The notes beneath the pieces were generated by a model that had not been told where the DNA came from, did not search any database, and saw only the letters and a program-made list of their open reading frames with translations. From Flagellimonas myxillae (GTDB taxonomy: Bacteria; Bacteroidota; Bacteroidia; Flavobacteriales; Flavobacteriaceae), in contig NZ_JAMFLY010000001.1 of the NCBI RefSeq assembly GCF_023502235.1, forward strand, positions 868,001 to 932,000: a stretch of DNA of 64,000 nt. Direction: 5' to 3'. The position numbers were made by a program, and so were the translations under genes. Of the stretch, positions 18,625-29,439 are shown in pieces (the stretch's first letter is position 1; each line of letters opens with the position of its first letter).

Positions 18625-20049
18625 TTAGGAGAATTTCTTGTTCAGATCCTCGATGTATTTTCTGAACTGCTTATCGGTTTCGGCCAAATTATCCACAGTT
18701 TTGCAGGCGTGCAATACTGTGGCATGGTCTCGCTTCCCTATTTGGGAACCGATACTGGCCAAAGAGGCCTTGGTAAACTTTTTGGCAAAGAACATGGCCA
18801 ATTGCCTTGCTTGCACAATATGGCGTTTTCTGGTTTTGGATTGCAAGGTGGCCACATCCATTTCAAAGTAATCGGATACTACTTTTTGGATGTAATCTAT
18901 GGACACTTCGCGTTTGGTATTCTTTACAAATTTTTCAACCACCTGTTGTGCCAATTCCAAGGTAACCTCCCGTTTGTTGAAAGAAGACTGGGCAATCAAG
19001 GAAATAATGGCCCCTTCCAATTCGCGAATATTGGTTTTGATGTTCTTGGCAACATGATCGATGATATCTTCCGGCATTTCAACCCCATCTCGGTAAAGCT
19101 TGTTCTTTAGGATAGAAACCCGAGTTTCATAATCCGGGCTCTGCAATTCTGCAGAAAGGCCCCATTTGAAACGGGAAAGCAAGCGTTGTTCAATATCCTG
19201 CATGTCTACAGGAGCTTTATCCGATGTTAGGATCACTTGCTTGCCGTTTTGGTGCAAGTGGTTGAATATATGGAAGAATACATCTTGCGTACCGGATTTT
19301 CCAGAAAGAAACTGCACATCATCAATGATCAACACATCAATAAGCTGATAAAAGTGGATGAAGTCGTTTCGGGTATTCTTTTTTACAGATTCAATATACT
19401 GCTGTGTGAACTTTTCCGCAGAAATATAGAGTACGGTCTTTTCGGGGTATTTATCCTTGATCTCCACGCCAATGGCATGGGCCAAGTGTGTTTTTCCCAA
19501 TCCTACACCTCCAAATACCAACAGCGGATTAAAAGAGGTACCACCAGGTTTGTTGGCGACAGCCATTCCCGCAGATCGGGCCAAGCGGTTGGAATCCCCT
19601 TCCAAGAAATTCTCGAAATTGTAGTTGGGATTTAATTGGGACTCTATTTTGATATTGCGAATACCTGGAATCACAAAAGGATTCTTCAGTTCGGGACTTT
19701 TGGAAGTAATGGGAACATCGAGTTCCTGTGGTTCCACGGCGGTCCTATTGGCACTCGGAATCTGCTCCGTAAAAGGTTCCTTGTTACCATACTTATTTTC
19801 CATCTTTATGATGTAGATAAGTTTGGCGTTGTTTCCCAGTTCCTTGGTAAGCGCAACTTTGAGCAATTTAACATAATGCTCTTCCAACCATTCATAGAAA
19901 AATTTACTGGGAACTTGAATGCTAAGCGCACTGTCTGTTAACTTGATGGGCTTAATAGGCTCAAACCATGTTTTGAATGCCTGCGGTTGGATATTATCTT
20001 GGATAAAAGCCAAACAGTTGTTCCACACGGAATTTGCAGTAACACTCAT
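18625..20049 (-). CDS. dnaA: Chromosomal replication initiator protein DnaA
   Basis: A 474-residue DnaA. Domain I is at about 1-85, a short linker follows, then the AAA+ domain with Walker A GGVGLGKTHLA (about 180-190) and Walker B VLIIDDVQF (239-247), and domain IV near the C terminus with IGSQIGKRDHATVLHACK, the DNA-binding signature. DnaA binds DnaA boxes and opens oriC. The first downstream neighbours are a tyrosine phosphatase and a methyltransferase; dnaN, gyrB and recF are not here, so this is not the classical dnaA-dnaN arrangement. Confidence 0.98.
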   Translation of the reverse strand: MSVTANSVWNNCLAFIQDNIQPQAFKTWFEPIKPIKLTDSALSIQVPSKFFYEWLEEHYVKLLKVALTKELGNNAKLIYIIKMENKYGNKEPFTEQIPSANRTAVEPQELDVPITSKSPELKNPFVIPGIRNIKIESQLNPNYNFENFLEGDSNRLARSAGMAVANKPGGTSFNPLLVFGGVGLGKTHLAHAIGVEIKDKYPEKTVLYISAEKFTQQYIESVKKNTRNDFIHFYQLIDVLIIDDVQFLSGKSGTQDVFFHIFNHLHQNGKQVILTSDKAPVDMQDIEQRLLSRFKWGLSAELQSPDYETRVSILKNKLYRDGVEMPEDIIDHVAKNIKTNIRELEGAIISLIAQSSFNKREVTLELAQQVVEKFVKNTKREVSIDYIQKVVSDYFEMDVATLQSKTRKRHIVQARQLAMFFAKKFTKASLASIGSQIGKRDHATVLHACKTVDNLAETDKQFRKYIEDLNKKFS

Positions 20050-20252
20050 AAAAGTTTTTCCTTAGTTTAATGGTTAGCCTTGTTGCTCTAGGTCAAAGCA
20101 TCAAAGGGTTACAGGATGCTCGTTGGATGCGACAAATATGTGAACAAAACTTTGAAAAAAAAAATGATTTTGCCATTGAATATTTTGTTTTTTTTTCGCA
20201 TGTTTCACTAACGTAAACAGAGCCTCTAAATATATAATTTTTCAGTTAATAT

Positions 20253-20651
20253 ATGCGGATAAATTCATTTTCTTTTCGCGTCCGATACGCGGAAACCGAC
20301 CAGATGGGCGTAGTACACCACGCAAGCTATGTACCGTACTTGGAAATGGGAAGGATAGAGTGGTTAAGGGAAGTGGGGGTGTCTTATAGGGAAATGGAGG
20401 AAAATGGTATCATACTACCTGTAATTTCCTTACAAATCAATTATAAAAAATCTGCGCTGTACGACGATTTGCTAACCGTGCAAACCAGCCTTAAAAAAAT
20501 ACCCTTGGTAAAGATAGAATTTGACTATAAAATCTTTAACCAAAACAAGGAACTCTTGGCTGAGGCCAATACCGTGTTGGCCTTCATGGACCAAAAGAAC
20601 AATAAGCCCATGAAATGCCCCGATTATATTCTTGAAAAACTGAATCCCTAA
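20253..20651 (+). CDS. Acyl-CoA thioesterase, YbgC/4-hydroxybenzoyl-CoA thioesterase family
   Basis: A 132-residue hot-dog-fold protein. The motif RYAETDQMGVVHHASYVPYLEMGRIEW carries the catalytic Asp16 of the YbgC group, usually D-x-x-G-x-V-x-x-x-x-Y. The family hydrolyses acyl-CoA thioesters; the preferred chain is not readable from sequence. It diverges from dnaA across 203 bases and converges with the YigZ gene, overlapping it by four bases at the stop codons. Confidence 0.92.
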   Translation: MRINSFSFRVRYAETDQMGVVHHASYVPYLEMGRIEWLREVGVSYREMEENGIILPVISLQINYKKSALYDDLLTVQTSLKKIPLVKIEFDYKIFNQNKELLAEANTVLAFMDQKNNKPMKCPDYILEKLNP

Positions 20652-21256
20652 TCCAGTTTTTTTACGGCTATCCGGTGCATTTGTTGGAACATTCCAAAAA
20701 CCGCGTCGGCGCTCCCCTGTCTCACAGAGATTACCACGGTGCACCCCATCTCCATTTTTTGGGAAATTATGGCTAGGTTCTTTTGCTTGATGGCACGCAT
20801 AACCTGATCCATTTGAGGGTAGTCAAAATCCAGTTGAAAATGGGATGTCACAATTTTTTCGATAATTGTTGCATTTTCAAGCGCCATTTGTGCAGCCATC
20901 CGATAGGCTTGGATAAGGCCGCCAACCCCCAACTTGGTTCCTCCGAAAATTCGGGCAACGGCTACCAACACATTGGTCACTTCAAATGACTGAATTTGCC
21001 CGTAAATGGGCATTCCTGCCGAATTATTGGGTTCTCCGTCATCATTGGCCCGGTACAACACTTTCTGTGTACCCAATTGCCAGGCGTAGCAAACGTGATT
21101 GGCCGTGTGGTGTTGCTTTCGTAAAGCTTCTATCAAAGGTTTGACCTGAGCTTCGGAATCGATGGGAAAGGCATAGCCAAAGAATTTGCTTTTTCTGTCT
21201 TTGAACAAAATTTCCGCAGAGGGTTTTTCCAATGTTCTGTATACGTCAGCTTCCAT
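20648..21256 (-). CDS. YigZ/IMPACT family protein (UPF0029)
   Basis: A 202-residue protein started at the ATG at 21256 (MEADVYRTLEKP); a longer reading frame from 21310 runs into the upstream gene and is not needed. The UPF0029 domain is clear: KFFGYAFPI, ANHVCYAWQLG, NDDGEPNNSAGMPIYGQI and VARIFGGTKLGVGGLIQAYR. The family is related to eukaryotic IMPACT and has a ribosomal-protein-S5-like fold; its bacterial role is not settled. The start overlaps the stop of the EamA gene as TGATG. Confidence 0.92.
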   Translation of the reverse strand: MEADVYRTLEKPSAEILFKDRKSKFFGYAFPIDSEAQVKPLIEALRKQHHTANHVCYAWQLGTQKVLYRANDDGEPNNSAGMPIYGQIQSFEVTNVLVAVARIFGGTKLGVGGLIQAYRMAAQMALENATIIEKIVTSHFQLDFDYPQMDQVMRAIKQKNLAIISQKMEMGCTVVISVRQGSADAVFGMFQQMHRIAVKKLD

Positions 21257-22119
21257 CAGAAAAGGGCAACTAGAACAATGCTTAAAACTGCCAAAGCAAT
21301 TCCACCCCAATTTTTGGGACTCAATCGCTCCTTAAACATTAAAATCCCCAATAGGGTGCACAACATAACCACGGCCACGTTGTTGATCGTGAAAATTGCG
21401 GCACTGCTCAAACTTTCATTTTGAAGGGCGCGCAGCAAGAAGAATATGGAAAAATAATTGGGGACACCCAGAAAAATTCCTCCGAGAACATTTCTGATAT
21501 TGATGCCAACGGTTTCACGAGTGGCCTTGTACCCAATGAACACAAAACCTGAAAGTGCGGCAAAACCAAAGAGCATGGCCGAGAAAATGGCCACCTCCTG
21601 CGGGGCCACATGCCGTTCTTCAAAATATTTGATGCTGGTGTCGATAATCCCGGAACCCAGAAACACCAATAGGGGAAGCAAAAGGGCTTTTTTGGAAATT
21701 ACCATGGATTTCTCCTTAATGGAGGTAAAATAAACCGCTGCCAATGCTAAAAGAATGCCCACAACTTGAAGGGCGGAAAGTTTTTCGTTATAGAGGATGA
21801 CCCCGGCCATGACCGGAATCACCAAAGACATTTTGGTAGCTACCGAAGCCACCGAGACCCCAGCCACCTGCGAAGCCCTCGCCATCAAGTTAAAGATGAG
21901 AATAAAAAAAATGCCCAGGCCCATGGCACCCCAAAACCAGGAAGCATTGAAAATTGACCCAAAATTGACAGTCCCTTCATACAAACAAATCCCCACGGTA
22001 AAGGCCACCACATAATTCACTACAATGGCATAGGGAGTTTGTACTTTATAGGTGTCGAACAATTTGAATACAACAAAAATGGTACTGGTGCAGAGTACAC
22101 TGAACAGCAGATCTAACAT
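21256..22119 (-). CDS. EamA/DMT family transporter
   Basis: A 287-residue protein made almost entirely of hydrophobic helices (about ten), in two repeats of the EamA type. The first repeat ends VVGILLALAAVYF and the second ends with FKERLSPKNWGGIALAVLSIVLVALF, the usual DMT ending. It probably exports or imports a small metabolite; substrate unknown. It overlaps the HAD gene upstream and the YigZ gene downstream by one base each (TAATG/TGATG style), so the four genes ribD-HAD-EamA-yigZ form one unit. Confidence 0.92.
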   Translation of the reverse strand: MLDLLFSVLCTSTIFVVFKLFDTYKVQTPYAIVVNYVVAFTVGICLYEGTVNFGSIFNASWFWGAMGLGIFFILIFNLMARASQVAGVSVASVATKMSLVIPVMAGVILYNEKLSALQVVGILLALAAVYFTSIKEKSMVISKKALLLPLLVFLGSGIIDTSIKYFEERHVAPQEVAIFSAMLFGFAALSGFVFIGYKATRETVGINIRNVLGGIFLGVPNYFSIFFLLRALQNESLSSAAIFTINNVAVVMLCTLLGILMFKERLSPKNWGGIALAVLSIVLVALF

Positions 22120-22721
22120 TAAAGGTGTCTTTTAAGTTCGGTAATATCTTCCTTGCCAACTTGTAGGTTCCAAACCTGTATGCCCAAGGAAGCCGCAGTG
22201 TCCGTGTTTTCTTTGGTGTCGTCCACAAAAAGGGTTTCCTCCGGCACCAAGTTGTGGGTATTCAAAACAAATTCAAAGATTTCCGCATCGGGTTTCCGCA
22301 TGCCCATTTCATAGGACAGGTAGAATACCTCAAACGAATTTTCAAATCGAGCAAAATTCTCCTTTCCAATCCGGTTTCTCACAAATTCTATATGGAGGTC
22401 ATTGGTATTGCTCAATAGGAACAATCGATAGCGCCCTTCTTTGCCCAGCTGTTCCACAAAATCCAAACGGCTTTTCGGAAAGTCCTTTAAGATGGCATTC
22501 CAGGCATCTATCAAATAGTCCTCCGTAGCATCTGGAAAATATTTAGAAACCTGTTTTAGAAAGGAAGGGGAATCCATCTCTCCCTTTTCATAAGCATTGA
22601 ACAGGGTTTCCAAATCCGGGGTCAATTTGGTGAAACCATATTTTTTCATGGCCCTTGCGGTGGCAGGTTTGTCCAGATCGATGAAAATATCACCAAAATC
22701 CAGAATAATGTTCTTAATCAT
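22119..22721 (-). CDS. HAD family hydrolase, YihX-like
   Basis: A 200-residue HAD-superfamily protein. Motif I is LDFGDIFIDLD, with Asp8 as nucleophile and Gly where many HADs have the second Asp, as in the YihX sugar-phosphatase group. Motif II is LLSNTND, motif III the Lys in GMRKPDAEIF, and motif IV LFVDDTKEN. It is likely a small-molecule phosphatase. It overlaps ribD by 8 bases, which makes a phosphatase acting in riboflavin synthesis a possibility, but that is inference from position alone. Confidence 0.9.
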   Translation of the reverse strand: MIKNIILDFGDIFIDLDKPATARAMKKYGFTKLTPDLETLFNAYEKGEMDSPSFLKQVSKYFPDATEDYLIDAWNAILKDFPKSRLDFVEQLGKEGRYRLFLLSNTNDLHIEFVRNRIGKENFARFENSFEVFYLSYEMGMRKPDAEIFEFVLNTHNLVPEETLFVDDTKENTDTAASLGIQVWNLQVGKEDITELKRHL

Positions 22722-23763
22722 TGATCAATAGTGTTAGGTTATCCGATAATAAGTTTGTTGATGTAAGGGTATGTCCGGAAATTTTGGGAGCCCGGATTCC
22801 CGAACCAAAGGTGGTGTCCCCGGTAAAAATACGTGCCTCATCCCACAGTTTGGCATCAATAAATCCCTGAAGCGTCTGGGAACCTCCTTCTATTAGGACA
22901 CTGGATATGGAAAGTTTGTGCAACCAATCGCAAATTTGCCCGGGCAAGCTTTGGTTAAAATCCAAAAGTTTGTAGGTAACCCCATCCACATATTGGGAAG
23001 AATCATCAAATTCGGTAAACGCCATGGTTTCAACACTCCCGTCCAAAACATGGAAGTCGGATGGAATTTTTAACTGTCGGTCCAATATGATTCTAATCGG
23101 ATTTTTTCCGGCCCAATGTCGTACCGTAAGCTTGGGATTGTCCTCCAATACTGTGCTAGTACCTACAAGAATGGCCTGTTCCTCTGTTCGCCACTGGTGC
23201 ACCGTTTGTTTGGAATACGGATTGGTGATCCAAAAGGGTTCTGGACTTTCGTTCCGAAGGCGTTTGTCCGGAGCGATAAAGCCATCCGAGGTTTCAGCCC
23301 ATTTTAGTACAATATAGGGTCTCTTTTTTTCCTGAAAAGTCAAAAATCGTTTATGGTGGTTTTTGCATTCCTGTTCCAATATCCCAATGGTGACCTTACA
23401 CCCTGCATCCCACAACTTTTGGATTCCCTTGCCGGCAACTTTTTTGTGTGGGTCCTGTATTCCAATAACGACCTCCGGAATTTTCGATTCAATGATCAAA
23501 TCTGCGCAAGGAGGAGTTTTGCCATAATGGGAGCAAGGCTCCAATGTCACATATAAAGTTGACTTTTTAAGCAGCTGTTTATCCCTAACTGAGCCAATGG
23601 CATTAACCTCTGCGTGGGGACCGCCATAGGGACTTGTGAACCCCTCCCCAATAATTTTATCCTCGTACACGACCACACTACCGACCATAGGATTGGGTGC
23701 GCTGCTACCAAGCCCTTTTTTGCCCAATTCAATGCACCGCAGCATGTATTTTTCGTGTATATT
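22714..23763 (-). CDS. ribD: Bifunctional riboflavin biosynthesis deaminase/reductase RibD
   Basis: A 349-residue protein if started at GTG 23763 (N-I-H-E-K-Y-M-L-R-C-I-E-L), which matches the usual RibD N terminus; a TTG at 23784 and an ATG at 23745 are alternatives. The N-terminal deaminase domain has the zinc site in GGPHAEVNAI and LEPCSHYGKTPPCADL. The C-terminal reductase domain starts around 150 (RPYIVLKWAETSDGFIA). Both steps lead from the GTP-derived pyrimidine to ribitylaminouracil. Its start is about 30 bases from the divergent GNAT gene. Confidence 0.95.
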   Translation of the reverse strand, partial: NIHEKYMLRCIELGKKGLGSSAPNPMVGSVVVYEDKIIGEGFTSPYGGPHAEVNAIGSVRDKQLLKKSTLYVTLEPCSHYGKTPPCADLIIESKIPEVVIGIQDPHKKVAGKGIQKLWDAGCKVTIGILEQECKNHHKRFLTFQEKKRPYIVLKWAETSDGFIAPDKRLRNESPEPFWITNPYSKQTVHQWRTEEQAILVGTSTVLEDNPKLTVRHWAGKNPIRIILDRQLKIPSDFHVLDGSVETMAFTEFDDSSQYVDGVTYKLLDFNQSLPGQICDWLHKLSISSVLIEGGSQTLQGFIDAKLWDEARIFTGDTTFGSGIRAPKISGHTLTSTNLLSDNLTLLIND

Positions 23764-23795
23764 CACGGGACAAAAATAGGACAATAAAACGCAAT

Positions 23796-24281
23796 ATGGC
23801 CCAGCTGGAAATTAGAGAGATACAGCCCAAGGACAATGCCCAAGTAGCGGAGGTGGTCCGCAAGGTTTTGGTGGATATGGGCGCACCGAAAATTGGAACG
23901 GCTTATGAAGATAAAGCTCTCAACGATATGTATGCAGCCTATAACGTGCCAAGGGCGGTCTACTATGTGGTCGAAGAAAATGGGGAGATCATTGGTTGTG
24001 CCGGAATTGCCCAATTGGACAATTTTGAGGGCAATGTTTGTGAACTGCAAAAGATGTACTTTTTGGAGGAGGCCAGGGGTAGGGGACTGGGCTCCAAAAT
24101 GATCGAGGTATGCTTGGAAAAGGCCAAGACTTTTGGGTTTGAGGCATGCTACTTGGAAACCATGCCCTATATGGAAGCCGCCCAAAAGCTCTACAAGAAA
24201 AATGGCTTTGAGTATATTGATGAGCCCATGGGTAACACGGGCCACTATTCATGTCCGGTCTGGATGCTAAAGAAAATATAG
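23796..24281 (+). CDS. GNAT family N-acetyltransferase
   Basis: A 161-residue protein started at the ATG at 23796 (MAQLEIREIQPKDN). The acetyl-CoA loop is LEEARGRGLGSKMI (about 92-105), followed by ETMPYMEAAQKLYKKNGFEYI. It resembles acetyltransferases with a C-terminal P.GNTGHYSCPVWM ending that is common in Bacteroidota. Substrate unknown. It is the first gene of the plus-strand run that continues with prmC, and its stop touches the prmC start codon. Confidence 0.9.
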   Translation: MAQLEIREIQPKDNAQVAEVVRKVLVDMGAPKIGTAYEDKALNDMYAAYNVPRAVYYVVEENGEIIGCAGIAQLDNFEGNVCELQKMYFLEEARGRGLGSKMIEVCLEKAKTFGFEACYLETMPYMEAAQKLYKKNGFEYIDEPMGNTGHYSCPVWMLKKI

Positions 24282-25157
24282 GTGCAGCTTCGGGAAATCA
24301 AGGACATTTTTTATCAAGAACTCCAGGATATTTACCCCAAAGAGGAAGTGGATTCCTTTTTTTACGGTTGTATAGAGCATTATCTGAATTTGGAACGGTT
24401 TGTTTTGGTGCTTCAGCCAAACATTACGCTAACCAAGAAGGAGGAAGCTCCCCTTTTTGCCGCACTGGCTGAACTCAAACAAGAAAAACCACTGCAGTAC
24501 ATTCTTGGTTCGGCCCATTTTATGGATTTGGAATTCATGGTCAATGAATATGTGCTGATTCCCAGACCAGAGACGGAAGAGCTGGTGGAGTGGGTCGTTT
24601 CCGATATTCAAAAGCAGACATCGGACATCAGGCATCAAACATCAAACATTAGAATTTTGGACATTGGAACCGGAAGTGGCTGTATCGCCGTGGCTCTCGC
24701 CAAAAATCTACCGGATGCCAAGGTATATGCACTTGATGTCTCTGAAAAAGCATTGAACGTAGCCCAAGAAAATGCTAAAAAAAATGAAGTTGAGGTCACT
24801 TTTATCCATCAAGATATCCTGAACCCTGAACTTGCTCTTGAACTAGATTTTGATGTGATTGTATCCAACCCACCTTACGTAAGGGAATTGGAGAAAGAGG
24901 AAATCAAAAAAAATGTAAAGGACTTTGAACCCCATCTGGCACTCTTTGTCAAAGACGAAGACCCCTTGTTGTTCTATAAGGCCATTACGCAATTTGCCCT
25001 AACCCATTTGAATAAAGGGGGGCGACTTTATTTTGAAACCAACCAGTATTTGGGAAAGGAAACAAGAACACTTTTAGAAGCGCATAATTTTTTGGAAATT
25101 GAACTCCGAAGAGACCTTTTTGGAAACGAAAGAATGCTAAAGGGCCAATGGAAATGA
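24282..25157 (+). CDS. prmC: Release factor glutamine methyltransferase PrmC
   Basis: A 291-residue protein with a GTG start immediately after the preceding TAG. It methylates the Gln of the GGQ motif in peptide chain release factors. SAM-binding motif I is ILDIGTGSGCIAVALA, and the substrate-gripping NPPY is in VIVSNPPYVRE. Just before motif I the protein carries an odd QTSDIRHQTSNIR insert coded by a seven-base tandem repeat (24615-24649). The reading frame is unaffected by it. The end overlaps the LOG-family gene by 10 bases. Confidence 0.95.
   Translation: MQLREIKDIFYQELQDIYPKEEVDSFFYGCIEHYLNLERFVLVLQPNITLTKKEEAPLFAALAELKQEKPLQYILGSAHFMDLEFMVNEYVLIPRPETEELVEWVVSDIQKQTSDIRHQTSNIRILDIGTGSGCIAVALAKNLPDAKVYALDVSEKALNVAQENAKKNEVEVTFIHQDILNPELALELDFDVIVSNPPYVRELEKEEIKKNVKDFEPHLALFVKDEDPLLFYKAITQFALTHLNKGGRLYFETNQYLGKETRTLLEAHNFLEIELRRDLFGNERMLKGQWK
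24615..24649 (+). repeat. Tandem heptanucleotide repeat inside prmC
   Basis: Five consecutive seven-base units: CAGACAT, CGGACAT, CAGGCAT, CAAACAT, CAAACAT. As 7 is not a multiple of 3, three units give 21 bases and so a seven-residue peptide period (Q-T-S-D-I-R-H). It sits in the linker just upstream of the SAM-binding motif. Confidence 0.8.
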
Positions 25158-25735
25158 AACGAATTGCAGTATTTTGTGGAAGCAGTGAGGGCAGCGACCC
25201 AAAAATTGTGAAATTGGCCTATACCACTGGGACTGTGCTAGGCACCAAAGGCATTGGCTTGGTGTATGGAGGCGCCAAAATTGGGCTCATGGGAAAGGTG
25301 GCGGATGGCACTTTGGATAAAAATGGCGAGGTGATCGGAGTGATTCCCCATTTTTTGAAGCGAAAAGAGGTTTTTCATCCGAAAATCACTGAACTGATCA
25401 CCGTGGATACCATGCACGAGCGCAAGTTAAAAATGCATGAACTCTCTGATGGATTCATTGCCCTACCTGGCGGTTATGGCACCTTGGAAGAACTATTTGA
25501 GATCATTACATGGGGACAACTGGGCCTAAACCAAAAGCCCATGGGAATATTGAACCCCAATGGTTTTTTCGAACCCATGCTCCAACTGTTGGACAATATG
25601 GTATTAAAAGGGTTTTTAAAACAGGAAAACCGCGACATGCTTCTGGTCGATAACTCCATTGAAGGCCTATTAAGGCAAATGCAGCAATATCAACCCTTGG
25701 CCATTCCCAAATGGATTGAAAAAGAACAAACATAG
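25148..25735 (+). CDS. LOG family protein (TIGR00730-type Rossmann-fold nucleosidase)
   Basis: A 195-residue protein with the LOG signature: VFCGSSEGSDP, VYGGAKIGLMG, MHERKLKMHELSDGFIALPGGYGTLEELFE. The PGGxGTxxE segment and the Arg in MHERK form the active site of the enzymes that release base from cytokinin or nucleoside monophosphates. In bacteria without plant contact a role in purine nucleotide turnover is more likely. The ATG at 25148 overlaps prmC; one at 25154 is also possible. ligA starts right after its stop. Confidence 0.92.
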   Translation: MEMKRIAVFCGSSEGSDPKIVKLAYTTGTVLGTKGIGLVYGGAKIGLMGKVADGTLDKNGEVIGVIPHFLKRKEVFHPKITELITVDTMHERKLKMHELSDGFIALPGGYGTLEELFEIITWGQLGLNQKPMGILNPNGFFEPMLQLLDNMVLKGFLKQENRDMLLVDNSIEGLLRQMQQYQPLAIPKWIEKEQT

Positions 25736-28326
<2,591 letters not shown>

Positions 28327-28362
28327 TTTTATTGTTGTCAGTTTTTTCCTTAAATTGAAGCA

Positions 28363-28746
28363 ATGGAAGCAACCTATGAAATCGTTACAACCATCATGGC
28401 GGTCTTTGCCGCTTTGTACGTTCTGTTGGAGGTTTTCTTGAACGTAAACGGTATTGATGATGATACTTCCAATATCATCTTACTAGAAGCATCCCAAAAG
28501 AAGCTGTTTATTATCCCCTTTGCCTTGGGAGCCATTCTGGGGCACCTGTTTTTGGGAACCACCAACACCTTTTTTCAAATGTCCAGTTCACTTTATCCGG
28601 TGATTATTCTCTTCGGACTTGCCATTGCAACCTATATTTTTGCCCGCTTGGTTGATTTTAAAAAGCCAATTTGGTTTTTAAGCTTATTACTTGTTTTAGG
28701 GTTGATATACGGCCATCTGCTTTGGTCCATGAATTATAGCTCATGA
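28363..28746 (+). CDS. Four-helix membrane protein of unknown function
   Basis: A 127-residue protein with about four hydrophobic helices (near 7-27, 46-64, 73-93 and 100-122). No conserved catalytic motif is apparent to me. It overlaps the next membrane protein gene by four bases (ATGA), so the two are coupled and their products may act together. Function unknown. Confidence 0.7.
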   Translation: MEATYEIVTTIMAVFAALYVLLEVFLNVNGIDDDTSNIILLEASQKKLFIIPFALGAILGHLFLGTTNTFFQMSSSLYPVIILFGLAIATYIFARLVDFKKPIWFLSLLLVLGLIYGHLLWSMNYSS

Positions 28747-29153
28747 AATCGTTATCAGAACAAAATAAAAAGGCCTTAAGGGTCATTAAAATTGTGATTG
28801 CCTCGCTTCTGGGAATCATGATTGTGATAGATATTGTTTTGGTGAGCCTGGAAGATCGGGGGTTCCCGACTTTTAGTGAGGTGATTAAGAACGATCGTAC
28901 CGCTCTTATTTGGTTGAATTTTTTATTGGGCGGTTTGGTGTCCAAGGTGTTCTTCAACAGAAAAGTAACTACCAAACAACACGAAATTTCAGGCTTCTTT
29001 ACCTTTTTGGCCATGTTGGTGTTGCTCTTCGCCTTGGGAAAATTGTTTACCATCGAAATTGAAACACCCTATCACTTGCTTATCATGGTTTGCGGCGGTA
29101 TCTTGGCCTATCGGGCTTGGCCGCAATATATTAAGGATGAAAACACCCCTTGA
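28743..29153 (+). CDS. Four-helix membrane protein of unknown function (partner of the previous gene)
   Basis: A 136-residue protein with helices near 13-34, 55-71, 86-104 and 110-124, and a short cytoplasmic tail. Its start overlaps the preceding gene by four bases and its end overlaps the next by 17. No motif recognised. It has similar size and helix spacing to its neighbour, but little obvious sequence likeness. Confidence 0.7.
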   Translation: MKSLSEQNKKALRVIKIVIASLLGIMIVIDIVLVSLEDRGFPTFSEVIKNDRTALIWLNFLLGGLVSKVFFNRKVTTKQHEISGFFTFLAMLVLLFALGKLFTIEIETPYHLLIMVCGGILAYRAWPQYIKDENTP

Positions 29154-29439
29154 TTACGAACATTTTCAGGAGACTTTAGGGAAACCACAACCACCAGAGT
29201 CATGGCCCGATGCCTTGAGGGCACTTTGGTACGATGCCAAGGGGGATTGGAACGCATCACACGATATCGCGCAGGACCTGCATACTTCCATGGGCAGTTG
29301 GATACACGCTTACCTGCACCGCAAAGAAGGGGACAGGTGGAATGCCGGATATTGGTACCGACAAGCTGGGGAACCTTTTCCTGAGGTTAGTTTGGAGGAG
29401 GAGCTAAAAGTGATGGTGGAATCCCTTTTGCATGGCTAG
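29137..29439 (+). CDS. Small soluble protein of unknown function
   Basis: A 100-residue soluble, tryptophan-rich protein started at the ATG at 29137 (MKTPLDYEHFQETLG). A longer frame from 29059 would lie inside the previous gene and is rejected. It contains ALWYDAKGDWNASHDIAQD and HAYLHRKEGDRWNAGYWYRQAG, a pattern I have seen in short hypothetical proteins of many bacteria. It may be a one-hairpin TPR-like helical protein. It is last in the plus-strand run and converges with the MBL gene, overlapping it by four bases. Confidence 0.75.
   Translation: MKTPLDYEHFQETLGKPQPPESWPDALRALWYDAKGDWNASHDIAQDLHTSMGSWIHAYLHRKEGDRWNAGYWYRQAGEPFPEVSLEEELKVMVESLLHG

Noticed and set aside
18689..18697. Perfect DnaA box TTATCCACA as a sign of oriC
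   Set aside because: It is a single copy within the dnaA coding sequence with no cluster or AT-rich unwinding region near it.
20648..21310. Longer start for the YigZ protein at 21310
   Set aside because: It would overlap the EamA gene by more than 50 bases; the ATG at 21256 sits in a TGATG junction and gives a standard N terminus.
24615..24649. Short direct repeats that could suggest a CRISPR array or a coding error in prmC
   Set aside because: The units are seven bases with no spacers, and the gene remains in frame on both sides with all SAM-binding and NPPY motifs present.
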